64,000 bases of DNA, taken from the NCBI GenBank assembly GCA_965203265.1, contig CBDBBV010000002.1, positions 186,001 through 250,000 on the forward strand, written 5' to 3'. A program made the translations under genes and the position numbers. Below the pieces are notes generated by a model. It did no database searches. It saw only the letters and a list, made by a program, of their open reading frames with translations, and was not told the DNA's origin. The stretch comes from JAHRAW01 sp965203265. GTDB lineage: Bacteria > Pseudomonadota > Gammaproteobacteria > Arenicellales > Poriferihabitantaceae. Below, piece after piece: positions 23,705 through 31,420 of this stretch; positions within the stretch are counted from its first letter, which is position 1, and the number at the start of each line of letters is the position of its first letter.

Positions 23705-24778
23705 ATGACAGGCATGACGCGCGCAGCGATCGAGGAAAAACTCAAGGGAGTAATCGACCCCCACACCGGCATGGATTTGCTCGCCGCCAAGGCGGTCAAG
23801 GAAATCGCGGTGGACGACGAGCAGGTGAAAATCGACATCGTGCTCGGTTATCCGGCGAAGAGTTGGGAAGCGGAGTTGGCCGCCAGAGTGCGCGAGGCGG
23901 TGGCGGGGGCGCAGGTTTCGGTCGAGTCCAACACCGTGCCTCACGAAGTTCAGGAAGGTGTGAAACCGCTCAAGGGAGTCAAGAACATCATCGCCGTGGC
24001 CTCGGGCAAGGGCGGGGTGGGCAAATCCACCTTGTCGGTCAATCTGGCGCTGGCGCTGTCCGCCGAGGGCGCGCGCGCCGGTATCCTCGATGCCGACATC
24101 TACGGCCCCAGCCAGCCGAGAATGCTCGGCATACACGGCAAGCCCGAGTCCACGGACGGCAAGACGCTGGAGCCGATGCACAGCTACCACCTTCAGGCCA
24201 TGTCCATCGGTTTCCTGGTGGACGAAGAGTCGCCGATGATCTGGCGCGGCCCGATGGTAACTCAGGCTCTCGAACAGCTGCTCAAGGACACCCGCTGGGA
24301 CGATCTCGACTATCTCATCGTCGATATGCCGCCGGGCACCGGCGACACCCAGTTGACGCTGGCGCAGAAGGTGCCGGTATCCGGCTCCATCATCGTTACC
24401 ACGCCGCAGGACATCGCCCTGCTGGACGCGCGCAAGGCATACCGGATGTTCGAGAAAGTGGAAATACCGGTGCTCGGCGTGGTGGAAAACATGAGCGCCT
24501 ACATCTGCCCCCAATGCGGCCACGAGGAAGCGATCTTCGGCAGCGGCGGCGGTGCCGATATGGCGCGGCAATACGGCACCGATTTGCTCGGCAAGGTGCC
24601 GCTGCAGCGCGCCATCCGCGAAAACGCCGACAGCGGGCGGCCCACCGTGGTGGCCGATCCAGACGGGGAAGTGGCGAATGCCTACAAGGCCATCGCGCGC
24701 CGCGCCGCCGCCCGGCTGGCTTTGCGCAAGAAGGACTTCAGCGCCAAGTTTCCCAACATCGTGATCCAGCAGAACTAA
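23705..24778 (+). CDS. apbC: Mrp/ApbC-type iron-sulfur cluster carrier ATPase
   Basis: The 357-residue protein carries iron-sulfur clusters to apoproteins. A MIP18-like N-terminal domain (1-90) is followed by the P-loop ATPase with deviant Walker A ASGKGGVGKST, DADIYGPSQPRMLG, IVDMPPGTGDTQLTL, and the cluster-binding C-x2-C in YICPQCGHEEAIFG. ATG 23714 is an alternative start. It is divergent from metG and seven bases upstream of dcd. Confidence 0.95.
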   Translation: MTGMTRAAIEEKLKGVIDPHTGMDLLAAKAVKEIAVDDEQVKIDIVLGYPAKSWEAELAARVREAVAGAQVSVESNTVPHEVQEGVKPLKGVKNIIAVASGKGGVGKSTLSVNLALALSAEGARAGILDADIYGPSQPRMLGIHGKPESTDGKTLEPMHSYHLQAMSIGFLVDEESPMIWRGPMVTQALEQLLKDTRWDDLDYLIVDMPPGTGDTQLTLAQKVPVSGSIIVTTPQDIALLDARKAYRMFEKVEIPVLGVVENMSAYICPQCGHEEAIFGSGGGADMARQYGTDLLGKVPLQRAIRENADSGRPTVVADPDGEVANAYKAIARRAAARLALRKKDFSAKFPNIVIQQN

Positions 24779-24784
24779 CCGGCC

Positions 24785-25351
24785 ATGACCATCAAGTCGG
24801 ACCGTTGGATTCGGCGGATGGCGCAAACTCGCGGGATGATCGAGCCCTTCGAGCCCGCTCAGGTGCGCCACGGCGACTCCGGCAAGGTGATTTCCTGGGG
24901 CACCTCCAGCTACGGCTACGATATTCGCTGCTCGGACGAATTCAAGATATTCACCAACATCAACTCCGCCGTGGTCGATCCGAAGGACTTCGACGCCGAC
25001 AGTTTCGTCGACCTCAAGGGCGATGTGTGCATCATCCCGCCCAACTCCTTCGCCCTCGCGCGCACCGTGGAATACTTCCGCATCCCGCGCAATGTGCTGA
25101 CACTGTGCCTCGGCAAGAGTACCTACGCCCGATGCGGCATCATCGTCAATGTTACGCCGTTCGAACCGGAATGGGAGGGGTTCGTCACGCTGGAATTTTC
25201 CAATACCACGCCGCTGCCGGCGAAGATATACGCCAACGAGGGGGTCGCTCAGGTGATATTTTTCGAGAGCGACGAAGACTGCGAGGTGTCGTATCGGGAT
25301 CGCGGCGGGAAATATCAGGGGCAGCAGGGGGTTACGCTGCCGAAGACCTGA
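24785..25351 (+). CDS. dcd: dCTP deaminase
   Basis: Dcd converts dCTP to dUTP for thymidylate synthesis. The 188-residue length is standard and the motifs are clear: SYGYDIRCSDEFKIF, CLGKSTYARCGI, NVTPFEPEWEGFVTLEFSNT and a C-terminal KYQGQQGVTLPKT. It follows apbC closely. Confidence 0.96.
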   Translation: MTIKSDRWIRRMAQTRGMIEPFEPAQVRHGDSGKVISWGTSSYGYDIRCSDEFKIFTNINSAVVDPKDFDADSFVDLKGDVCIIPPNSFALARTVEYFRIPRNVLTLCLGKSTYARCGIIVNVTPFEPEWEGFVTLEFSNTTPLPAKIYANEGVAQVIFFESDEDCEVSYRDRGGKYQGQQGVTLPKT

Positions 25352-25377
25352 GCGGCGCGGCCATCCATCCAACCGCC

Positions 25378-26145
25378 ATGAGCACGGCTACGCACCAGCG
25401 AAAAGTATCCCTTGCGACCATCCGCGCCGCCGCCGCCCGCCACGGCCTGATCCCGCGCGGCGGTTTTGTCGTCGATGCGGATGACGAGGTACCGGACATC
25501 GCCGAGAATGTGGCGGCGGAATATCTGCTGTTGTTCGGCAATACCGGCTCCTCGCTGTGGGAGGCGTTCAGCCGCTCGGCGGAATATCGCGACCAGCGCC
25601 CCGACCCGTTGAATCGCTGGAGCGAGCGAATCGGCCGGGAGCTCGCGGCGGCGTTTTCGGCGCGGGCGCTGTTTCCGTTCGGCGGCTCGCCGTACCGCCC
25701 GTTCCTGCGCTGGGCGAAGAAAGCCGAAAATCTGCAGAACTCCCGGCTCGGTATGTTGATTCACCCGCAATTCGGCCTGTGGCACGCCTATCGCTTCGCC
25801 CTCGCTCTGGACGCGCCGCTCGTGGACGCGCCATCCGCCATTGCCGCCGCCGAGGAAATCTGCCGGCGATGCCGCCCCCAGCCGTGCCTGCGCGCCTGCC
25901 CGGTAAACGCCTTTGGCGAAGCCGGCTACGATGTTGAATCCTGCTTCCGTTATCTCGAGTCCAACCCCGAATCGAAGTGCATGGCCGAGGGCTGTCAGGC
26001 GCGCGTCGCCTGTCCCGAAGGCGCGGCGTATCGCTATGCGGCGCCCCACGCGGCCTTTCACATGCGCGCGTTTGTGGCCGCGCTGGCGGCGGGGGAGTTT
26101 CCACGGACGCCGCCGAGCGCGGCGACTGAGCGGCTGAGCGACTGA
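25378..26145 (+). CDS. Ferredoxin-like protein with 4Fe-4S cysteine motif, function unknown
   Basis: The 255-residue protein carries C162-x2-C165-x4-C170-x3-C174-P, an iron-sulfur motif, and further cysteines in CFRYL...KCMAEGCQARVACPEG that could complete a second site. The first 150 residues contain LLLFGNTGSSLWEAF and FGGSPYRPFLRWAKKAE and hint at a corrinoid-reductase or epoxyqueuosine-reductase-like fold, but I cannot name the family with certainty. It begins 27 bases after dcd and would be co-transcribed. Its C-terminal codons are embedded in an 8-base tandem repeat. Confidence 0.7.
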   Translation: MSTATHQRKVSLATIRAAAARHGLIPRGGFVVDADDEVPDIAENVAAEYLLLFGNTGSSLWEAFSRSAEYRDQRPDPLNRWSERIGRELAAAFSARALFPFGGSPYRPFLRWAKKAENLQNSRLGMLIHPQFGLWHAYRFALALDAPLVDAPSAIAAAEEICRRCRPQPCLRACPVNAFGEAGYDVESCFRYLESNPESKCMAEGCQARVACPEGAAYRYAAPHAAFHMRAFVAALAAGEFPRTPPSAATERLSD

Positions 26146-26165
26146 ACGACTGAGCAACTGAGCGC
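26126..26165 (+). repeat. Five tandem copies of a degenerate 8-mer across a stop codon
   Basis: Five units of CTGA(G/A)C(G/A)N start at 26126, 26134, 26142, 26150 and 26158. The ferredoxin-like gene stops inside the third unit (TGA 26143-26145). Because eight is not a multiple of three, gain or loss of a unit upstream of the stop would change the protein's C-terminus. Confidence 0.75.
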
Positions 26166-26234
26166 GTAGCCTTGCCCTTGCTATAGAATCGCCCTTCTCC
26201 CCAACAGTTATCACCCCGCACCCCGTACCCCGAC

Positions 26235-28295
26235 ATGCCCCGCCAACTGGGAATCGACACCGGCGGAACCTACACGGACGCCGTCATCCTCGACGGCGGT
26301 GAGGTCATCGCCGCCGCCAAGCGCCTCACCACCCGCCACGATCTGGCCATCGGCATCGCCGATGTGCTCGCGGCGCTGCCGCCGGAACTGCTCGACTCGG
26401 TGGACTTGGTGGCGTTGTCCACCACCTTGTCCACCAACTCGGTGGTGGAAGGACGCGGCGCGCCGGTGGCCATCCTGTTGCCCGGCTACAGCGAACAGCA
26501 GGTGGAAAAGAGCGGCCTGTACGAAATTCTGGAGCGCGACTCGATCACCACTCTGGGCGGCGGCCACGACGCCGTCGGCGCCGAACTCGCCCCGCTGGAC
26601 ACCGAGCGCGCCGCCGCCCGCATCCGCGCGCAGATGGAGCGGGTTTCCGCCTTCGCCGTGTCCGGTTTGTTCGCCACGCGCAATCCGGCTCACGAAGTCG
26701 CCCTGCGGAAACTGGTGGGCGAACTGAGCGGCAAGCCGGTCGCCTGTGGCCACGAGCTGGCCACCAGTCTGGGCGCGCCGCGCCGCGCGCTGACCGCCGC
26801 CCTGAATGCCCGCATGATCCTGTATATCCAGTCGTTGATCCGCTCGGTGGAGGCGACCCTGCAGCAGCGCAATATCGCCGCGCCGTTGATGATCGTCAAG
26901 GGCGACGGCTCGCTGGTGAATGTGCGCACCGCATTGCGCCAACCGGTGGCCACGGTGCTGTCGGGCGCCGCCGCGAGCGTCATCGGCGCGTGTGCCTTGA
27001 GCGGGCGGCGCGACGCCATCGTGGTGGACATGGGCGGCACCACCACCGACATCGCCGTGGTTACCGACGGCCAGCCCGAACTGTGCGAGGATGGCGCCCG
27101 CATCGGCGATTGGCAGCCGATGGTCGAGGCCATTCGGGTGGTTTCCGTCGGCCTGGGCGGCGACAGCGAAGTCTGCTTCAAGGGCAAACTCGCCCTGTCC
27201 GGGCGGCGGGTGGTGCCGCTCAGCCTGCTGACTCACCAATTCCCCGCGGTGCTGGCGCGGCTGGAACGGCAGCTGGCGGCTTCGCCGAGCCCGCGACACA
27301 ACCGTTTCGCCCTGCGGCTGCAGAGGAACGAGGCGTTGCTGCGGCAGCTGAGCGCGACCGAACTGCGCGCTTGGGAAATGCTGGCGGACGAGCCGGTGGA
27401 ACTCGAATCGCTGGTGGATTGCGATCGCCCCGGCTTGCGCGCCCTCGCCAGATTGGAGCGCATGGGGCTGGTTATCTACAGCGGTTTTACGCCCTCCGAC
27501 GCCACCCATGTACTCGGCCTGAGCACCCACTGGGAGGCTCGCGGGGCGCGGCTGGGGGCGGCCATCTGGGCGCGGCAGATGCGCCGCCTGTATGGCTGTG
27601 GCAACTGGCCGGCGGACGATGTGGCGGCGCCGTGTCGGGAGGTGTTCGCGCTGGTGGTGAGGCAAATCGGCGAGAAGATCATCGAGGCCGGATTGAATCA
27701 GCACGGCAGGCTGTCAGATTGCAAATCCCGCAATCTGACGCAACTGCTGAGCGACATCGTGCTGGGCGGCCCCGGCGACGGCGCGCATACCGCCAAGCCG
27801 CTGTTTCGGCTGGCATTCGCCGAAAACTATCCCATCGTCGCGGTCGGCGGCCCGGCGCGCGACTACTTCCCCGGGGTGGCCAAGCAGCTGGCCGTGGAAC
27901 TGTGCCAGCCGCCGCACGCGCAAACCGCCAATGCCGTGGGGGCGGCGCTGGGGGCGGTGGTGCAGAGCTTCCATGTAACCATTACCCAGCCGCAATTCGG
28001 CGTCTTCCACCTGTTCCACAACGCCCAGCCGATGGTGTTCGACACCCTCGATGTGGCGATGAAAAAAGCGGTGGAGATCGCCACGCGGGAAGCGACCGAT
28101 CTGGCCGAGTCGGCCGGCGCCGTCGCCGTCGAAACTCGCATCAAGCAAGCCGACAACCACATCCGCCATGACATCGACGGCGAACTATTCGTCAACGCCA
28201 CCATCACCGCAGTGGCCACGGGTAGGCCGAATTGCTTGATTTCGCCGCGCCCGGATAAAACTCGTGCGGCGTTGGGGAATTTCGCAGGCGGGTAA
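26235..28295 (+). CDS. Hydantoinase/oxoprolinase (HyuA-like) family protein
   Basis: The 686-residue protein belongs to the HyuA/OplaH ATPase family, which opens cyclic amides such as hydantoins or 5-oxoproline at the cost of ATP. The acetate-kinase-like fold is seen in GIDTGGTYTDAVILDGGEV at the start, ALSTTLSTNSVVEGRG, and the second phosphate loop IVVDMGGTTTDIAVVTDG. No HyuB-type partner is adjacent, so it may act as a single subunit; the substrate is unknown. N-methylhydantoinases release N-methylated amino acids, which would fit a methylamine-using cell, but this is speculation. Confidence 0.85.
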   Translation: MPRQLGIDTGGTYTDAVILDGGEVIAAAKRLTTRHDLAIGIADVLAALPPELLDSVDLVALSTTLSTNSVVEGRGAPVAILLPGYSEQQVEKSGLYEILERDSITTLGGGHDAVGAELAPLDTERAAARIRAQMERVSAFAVSGLFATRNPAHEVALRKLVGELSGKPVACGHELATSLGAPRRALTAALNARMILYIQSLIRSVEATLQQRNIAAPLMIVKGDGSLVNVRTALRQPVATVLSGAAASVIGACALSGRRDAIVVDMGGTTTDIAVVTDGQPELCEDGARIGDWQPMVEAIRVVSVGLGGDSEVCFKGKLALSGRRVVPLSLLTHQFPAVLARLERQLAASPSPRHNRFALRLQRNEALLRQLSATELRAWEMLADEPVELESLVDCDRPGLRALARLERMGLVIYSGFTPSDATHVLGLSTHWEARGARLGAAIWARQMRRLYGCGNWPADDVAAPCREVFALVVRQIGEKIIEAGLNQHGRLSDCKSRNLTQLLSDIVLGGPGDGAHTAKPLFRLAFAENYPIVAVGGPARDYFPGVAKQLAVELCQPPHAQTANAVGAALGAVVQSFHVTITQPQFGVFHLFHNAQPMVFDTLDVAMKKAVEIATREATDLAESAGAVAVETRIKQADNHIRHDIDGELFVNATITAVATGRPNCLISPRPDKTRAALGNFAGG

Positions 28296-28318
28296 AGTCG
28301 CAGTGTAGAAAGGGTGGT

Positions 28319-28723
28319 TCAATTCCGGTTTTTATTTCCCACACCGGATGCCATGCGCCCAAGAATCCGATCGATCATCTCGGCAATTTGTTCCATTCCC
28401 AGACGCTTGGCGAGCGGAAATAGAATAAGAAGCTCCAGAATCAGCAGGACAAAGGGGCCGCTGAGGGTAGGTATAACCGTAAAAAAGAAGACATTAAGGA
28501 GTACTGTAAAGAGAACGATGCCGATAAACCAATCTTCCCTTCTCCTATCCTTTTCCTGGGCGAGATCATCCTGAAGTTGTTTTATTACAACATCTTTCCG
28601 CGTCAGCTTATCTTGGGCAAAAGCCGAAATAAATTCATCGGTGCTCAACTGCTTGCGGCCCGTTCTTCCTTGAGTTTTCGAATTTTCGAATTCTTGAATT
28701 GAATTCTTCAATGATGTCTTCAT
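28319..28723 (-). CDS. Small two-helix membrane protein, putative toxin partner of the Panacea antitoxin
   Basis: From ATG 28723 the product is 134 residues: a polar N-terminus (1-40), a charged helix (41-63, KDVVIKQLQDDLAQEKDRRR), then two membrane segments (about 66-84 and 87-104) and a short amphipathic tail. No family is recognised. The gene overlaps the 3' end of the Panacea gene by 89 bases in another frame, which implies coupled translation. Composition is near 50% GC, lower than the surroundings. Panacea antitoxins are known to pair with diverse toxins including small membrane proteins, so a membrane-acting toxin is the leading guess. Confidence 0.65.
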   Translation of the reverse strand: MKTSLKNSIQEFENSKTQGRTGRKQLSTDEFISAFAQDKLTRKDVVIKQLQDDLAQEKDRRREDWFIGIVLFTVLLNVFFFTVIPTLSGPFVLLILELLILFPLAKRLGMEQIAEMIDRILGRMASGVGNKNRN

Positions 28724-29147
28724 TGGGTATGGGGATGCCCCGAACGCCGGGCTGATAGTGCTTTGCCCATGCGCCATTCTCCCAATGCGTGATCGCAACC
28801 AGCCGTCCTGAAGAGGTATCCGGAAGGGCATCCAGCACTTCTTTGATCAGTTCGGATTGGCCTTCGGACACATCGCCATCGCGGCGGAAGATATTCCTGA
28901 CCGGAGATGATCCGAAAATCTTGAGTCTATGGTACAGCGCGGGGTGCACCGGCCCATAATCCCAGGCCTCGAATTGCCCGCGAACCAACGGGGTGCCGTG
29001 CTTGCCCAAATGAAACATGTGGGCGAGATACAGCATCTTCTGCATTTCGAGATGGGATAGCGACCAGCCAGCCTGTTCGCCGAGCCGCTTGGCTGCGGCG
29101 AAAACCGATACCGTTCCAGCTGGGGGATGTGATCTATCGGAAACCAT
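28635..29147 (-). CDS. Panacea/SocA-like (DUF4065) antitoxin-domain protein
   Basis: The 170-residue protein shows the Panacea pattern: SHLEMQKMLYLAHMFHLGKH, then RGQFEAWDYGPVHPALYHRL. Panacea domains are the antitoxin in many two-gene systems with unrelated toxins, and SocA of Caulobacter is a proteolytic adaptor for its toxin. I use ATG 29147; a TTG at 29153 adds two residues. AT-rich sequence lies upstream and no good ribosome binding site is seen. It is the upstream gene of an overlapping pair with the membrane protein. Confidence 0.82.
   Translation of the reverse strand: MVSDRSHPPAGTVSVFAAAKRLGEQAGWSLSHLEMQKMLYLAHMFHLGKHGTPLVRGQFEAWDYGPVHPALYHRLKIFGSSPVRNIFRRDGDVSEGQSELIKEVLDALPDTSSGRLVAITHWENGAWAKHYQPGVRGIPIPNEDIIEEFNSRIRKFENSRKNGPQAVEHR
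28675..28690 (+). repeat. 8-base tandem repeat inside the toxin-antitoxin overlap
   Basis: TTTTCGAA occurs twice in tandem (28675-28682 and 28683-28690), within the 89 bases read in two frames by the Panacea and membrane-protein genes. Change in copy number would shift both frames at once. Confidence 0.8.
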
Positions 29148-29204
29148 TCGCAATGTATATTACAAAAAACAGATAAAAGCAAGCACAGATTCCCCGCCGC
29201 ACCG

Positions 29205-29873
29205 CTACATCTCCTTCCGCCACACGCTGGCCAACCACGGTTGCTCGTGGCGCGGTTTGCCCGCTGGGCGGTAATAGTGCCGCAGTTCGCGGAAGCCGGC
29301 GGCGGTGAGGTAGGCGCGCCATTGGGTCAGGTCGTGGAAGCAGCCGTAGCGTTCGCCGTTCCAGCCTTCCTGATTGTCGCCGCGCGGATTCGACGAAAAC
29401 AGTACGCCGTCGGGCATCAGGGTCTGCCACAGCGCCTCCAGCACTTGGGGTAACGACTGAGCGGGTACATGAAACAGCGAGGCGTTGGCGAAAACGCCGT
29501 GGAAATGCGATTGCGGCAGGCGGAGAGTCAGGAAATTCTGCAGCAACACCTCGCAATCGCAATTTCGCCGCGCCGTGGCGACCAGAGCCGGCGAGCCGTC
29601 CAACCCCACCGGCTGGTGACCCATCTGCCGAAAGCGCATCAAGTCCCGCCCCGGCCCACAACCGAAATCGAGAATGCGCCACGGCGGAGTGCCCGGCAGC
29701 TCGGCCAGCAGGGCGTCGATGTTCTGCTCCACATCGTGATCTCGCGTGCCGGCCCAGAATGCGTCGGCGTGGTCGTCGTAGTGGCGTAGCGTGCGGCGCG
29801 TGATACCCCGCAATTCGTCCGCGCGCAGGCGTTTGTCGGGCGGTGGCGGCGGTGGCGACTCAGAGTTTATCAA
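29205..29873 (-). CDS. Class I SAM-dependent methyltransferase
   Basis: The SAM-binding motif ILDFGCGPGRDLMRF is clear, followed by VGLDGSPALVATAR and the post-motif segments GVFANASLFHVP and LMPDGVLFSSNPRGDNQEGW. The substrate is unknown; the family includes small-molecule methylases. The start is uncertain: no ATG lies between the end of the PanB-like gene and the fold. TTG 29873 gives 222 residues beginning with a Ser-Glu-poly-Pro stretch and overlaps the upstream gene by 14 bases. The frame is open further upstream but that part lies inside the PanB-like gene. Confidence 0.75.
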   Translation of the reverse strand: MINSESPPPPPPDKRLRADELRGITRRTLRHYDDHADAFWAGTRDHDVEQNIDALLAELPGTPPWRILDFGCGPGRDLMRFRQMGHQPVGLDGSPALVATARRNCDCEVLLQNFLTLRLPQSHFHGVFANASLFHVPAQSLPQVLEALWQTLMPDGVLFSSNPRGDNQEGWNGERYGCFHDLTQWRAYLTAAGFRELRHYYRPAGKPRHEQPWLASVWRKEM

Positions 29874-30684
29874 CGGCTTCCAGCAACTTCGCCTCTTCGC
29901 CAGGGTGCATGGCGATGGATTGCGCCGAGTAGGGAAATTTCTTCGCCGTGGCTTCCGCGTGAAATGCTTGTAGGGCGGCCACCCGCTGGTCATACAGCTG
30001 CTGGTGCAGGGGCGCGAGATTGCCGAAGGCGTGGGCGTGCTTGGGCGGATCGGTCGACTCGCCGCAAATATCCGACATGAACAGGAATATCACATCGCCC
30101 GCATTCCCCGACCCCAGCGAAAAGGTAACGATCGAAGTCTTGTCGTTCAGCAGCGCCAGAGTCTTCTCCGCGACGCACTCGATCTCCACGGCAAAACATC
30201 CGGCGTCCTCGTATCGCTTGAAGGTGCGGTGAATCTCCATCGCCTCCTCGGCGGTGCGGCCAAAGGCGCGCAGGCCGCCGTACCAAGTGCTCAGAGACGG
30301 CACCAAACCCATATGCGCCTGCACCGGAATGCTCTCCTTCGCCAGCATCTCGACCACATCGTAACTGCGGTTGGTGAAATACATGTCCGCGCCGCGCTCC
30401 ATGCAGTCGATAGCGGCGCGCAGAATTTCCTCGGGGGTGGCGTATTGGCTCCAGTTCATGGCGGTGCCGGTGAAGTGGCAGGGGGCGATCTCGCGCGATC
30501 GCTCCAGCTGGTTGTCCCACACGGTGAGCGTGTCGATGCCGGCGTCCACGCAAGCCCGAATTTCCGTCTCGTTGGCCGGATTGCACATGGTCAGCCGTTT
30601 CCCCGAACCTTTCAGCGCTCTGAGATCGGCGACCGTGTAATTGCGTGTTGCCGGCGTGCGGGCGAAGGTGTAGATGTTTTTCAT
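29860..30684 (-). CDS. PanB-like (ketopantoate hydroxymethyltransferase family) protein, divergent
   Basis: The 274-residue protein aligns by eye with PanB along its length: LTMCNPANETEIRACVDAGI, YATPEEILRAAIDCMERGAD, IPVQAHMGLVPSLSTWYGGL, and the catalytic-glutamate region AVEIECVAEKTL. PanB transfers a one-carbon unit from methylene-THF to alpha-ketoisovalerate. Of the three magnesium ligands I recall for the E. coli enzyme (Asp45, Asp84, Glu114), only the first has an evident counterpart (D57); the others fall on Asn/Thr-type residues. It may therefore act on another substrate or without that metal site. GAGG lies eight bases before the ATG. It is coupled to the methyltransferase downstream. 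Confidence 0.75.
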   Translation of the reverse strand: MKNIYTFARTPATRNYTVADLRALKGSGKRLTMCNPANETEIRACVDAGIDTLTVWDNQLERSREIAPCHFTGTAMNWSQYATPEEILRAAIDCMERGADMYFTNRSYDVVEMLAKESIPVQAHMGLVPSLSTWYGGLRAFGRTAEEAMEIHRTFKRYEDAGCFAVEIECVAEKTLALLNDKTSIVTFSLGSGNAGDVIFLFMSDICGESTDPPKHAHAFGNLAPLHQQLYDQRVAALQAFHAEATAKKFPYSAQSIAMHPGEEAKLLEAVDKL

Positions 30685-30807
30685 GGCGTTGGCCTCTTCG
30701 GTTAGGTGATAAATCGAGTCGGGAATCTCGCTGTATTCCGTTGAATTTAATGCGCCCGCACCTTTTACGGCGCAACCCGCCGCCTGTCAACCCCCGCCGC
30801 CCTCGTG

Positions 30808-30836
30808 TGGCAATTTTCGCGTGCGTGGCATACAAT
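30808..30836 (+). promoter_or_regulatory. Possible promoter for def-fmt-rsmB-trkA
   Basis: TGGCAA (30808-30813) and TACAAT (30831-30836) are 17 bases apart, 38 bases before the def start. The -10 is good and the -35 weak. Confidence 0.45.
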
Positions 30837-30873
30837 CGCTCACCCCCACGGCACCATGTAGCATGTAGCAACC

Positions 30874-31386
30874 ATGGCCACCCTTGACATTCTAGTGTAT
30901 CCCGACCGCCGCCTGCGGCAAGTCGCCCAGCCGGTAACCGAATTCGACGACGACTTGGAGCGGTTGGTGGCGGACATGGCGGAAACCATGTATGCGGCTC
31001 CCGGCATTGGTCTGGCGGCGGTGCAGGTCGGCGTGCCCAAGCGCGTGGTGGTGATGGACTTGTCGGCGGAAAGGAACGATCTGCGCGTCTTCGTCAACCC
31101 GGAAATCTCCGAATTGAGCGGCCAAGCGGAAACCGAAGAGGGCTGCCTGTCGGTGCCCGGCGTCTTTGCCACGGTAAAACGCGCCGAGACGGTGATGATC
31201 AACGCGCAGGATGTGAACGGGCGTCCCTTTGAAATCGCCGCCGACGACCTGCTGGCCATCTGCATTCAGCACGAAATCGACCACCTCGACGGCAAGGTGT
31301 TCATCGACCGCCTCTCGCGCATGAAGCAGAGCCGGATTCGCAAGAAACTCAGCAAACACCACGCCGCCGAAGCAGAGGCCGCCTGA
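30874..31386 (+). CDS. def: Peptide deformylase
   Basis: Def removes the formyl group from nascent proteins. The 170-residue protein has all three motifs around the metal: GIGLAAVQVG, EEGCLSVPG (metal-binding Cys) and QHEIDHLDGKVF (two His and catalytic Glu). It heads the conserved def-fmt-rsmB-trkA-trkH run. Confidence 0.97.
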   Translation: MATLDILVYPDRRLRQVAQPVTEFDDDLERLVADMAETMYAAPGIGLAAVQVGVPKRVVVMDLSAERNDLRVFVNPEISELSGQAETEEGCLSVPGVFATVKRAETVMINAQDVNGRPFEIAADDLLAICIQHEIDHLDGKVFIDRLSRMKQSRIRKKLSKHHAAEAEAA

Positions 31387-31420
31387 CCCCCGTGGTCGGT
31401 CGGTGGCAGCGGTGCGTGCG

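Noticed and set aside
28296..30684. Genomic island with attachment sites
   Set aside because: The region is accessory in content and partly low in GC, but no integrase or flanking direct repeats were seen.
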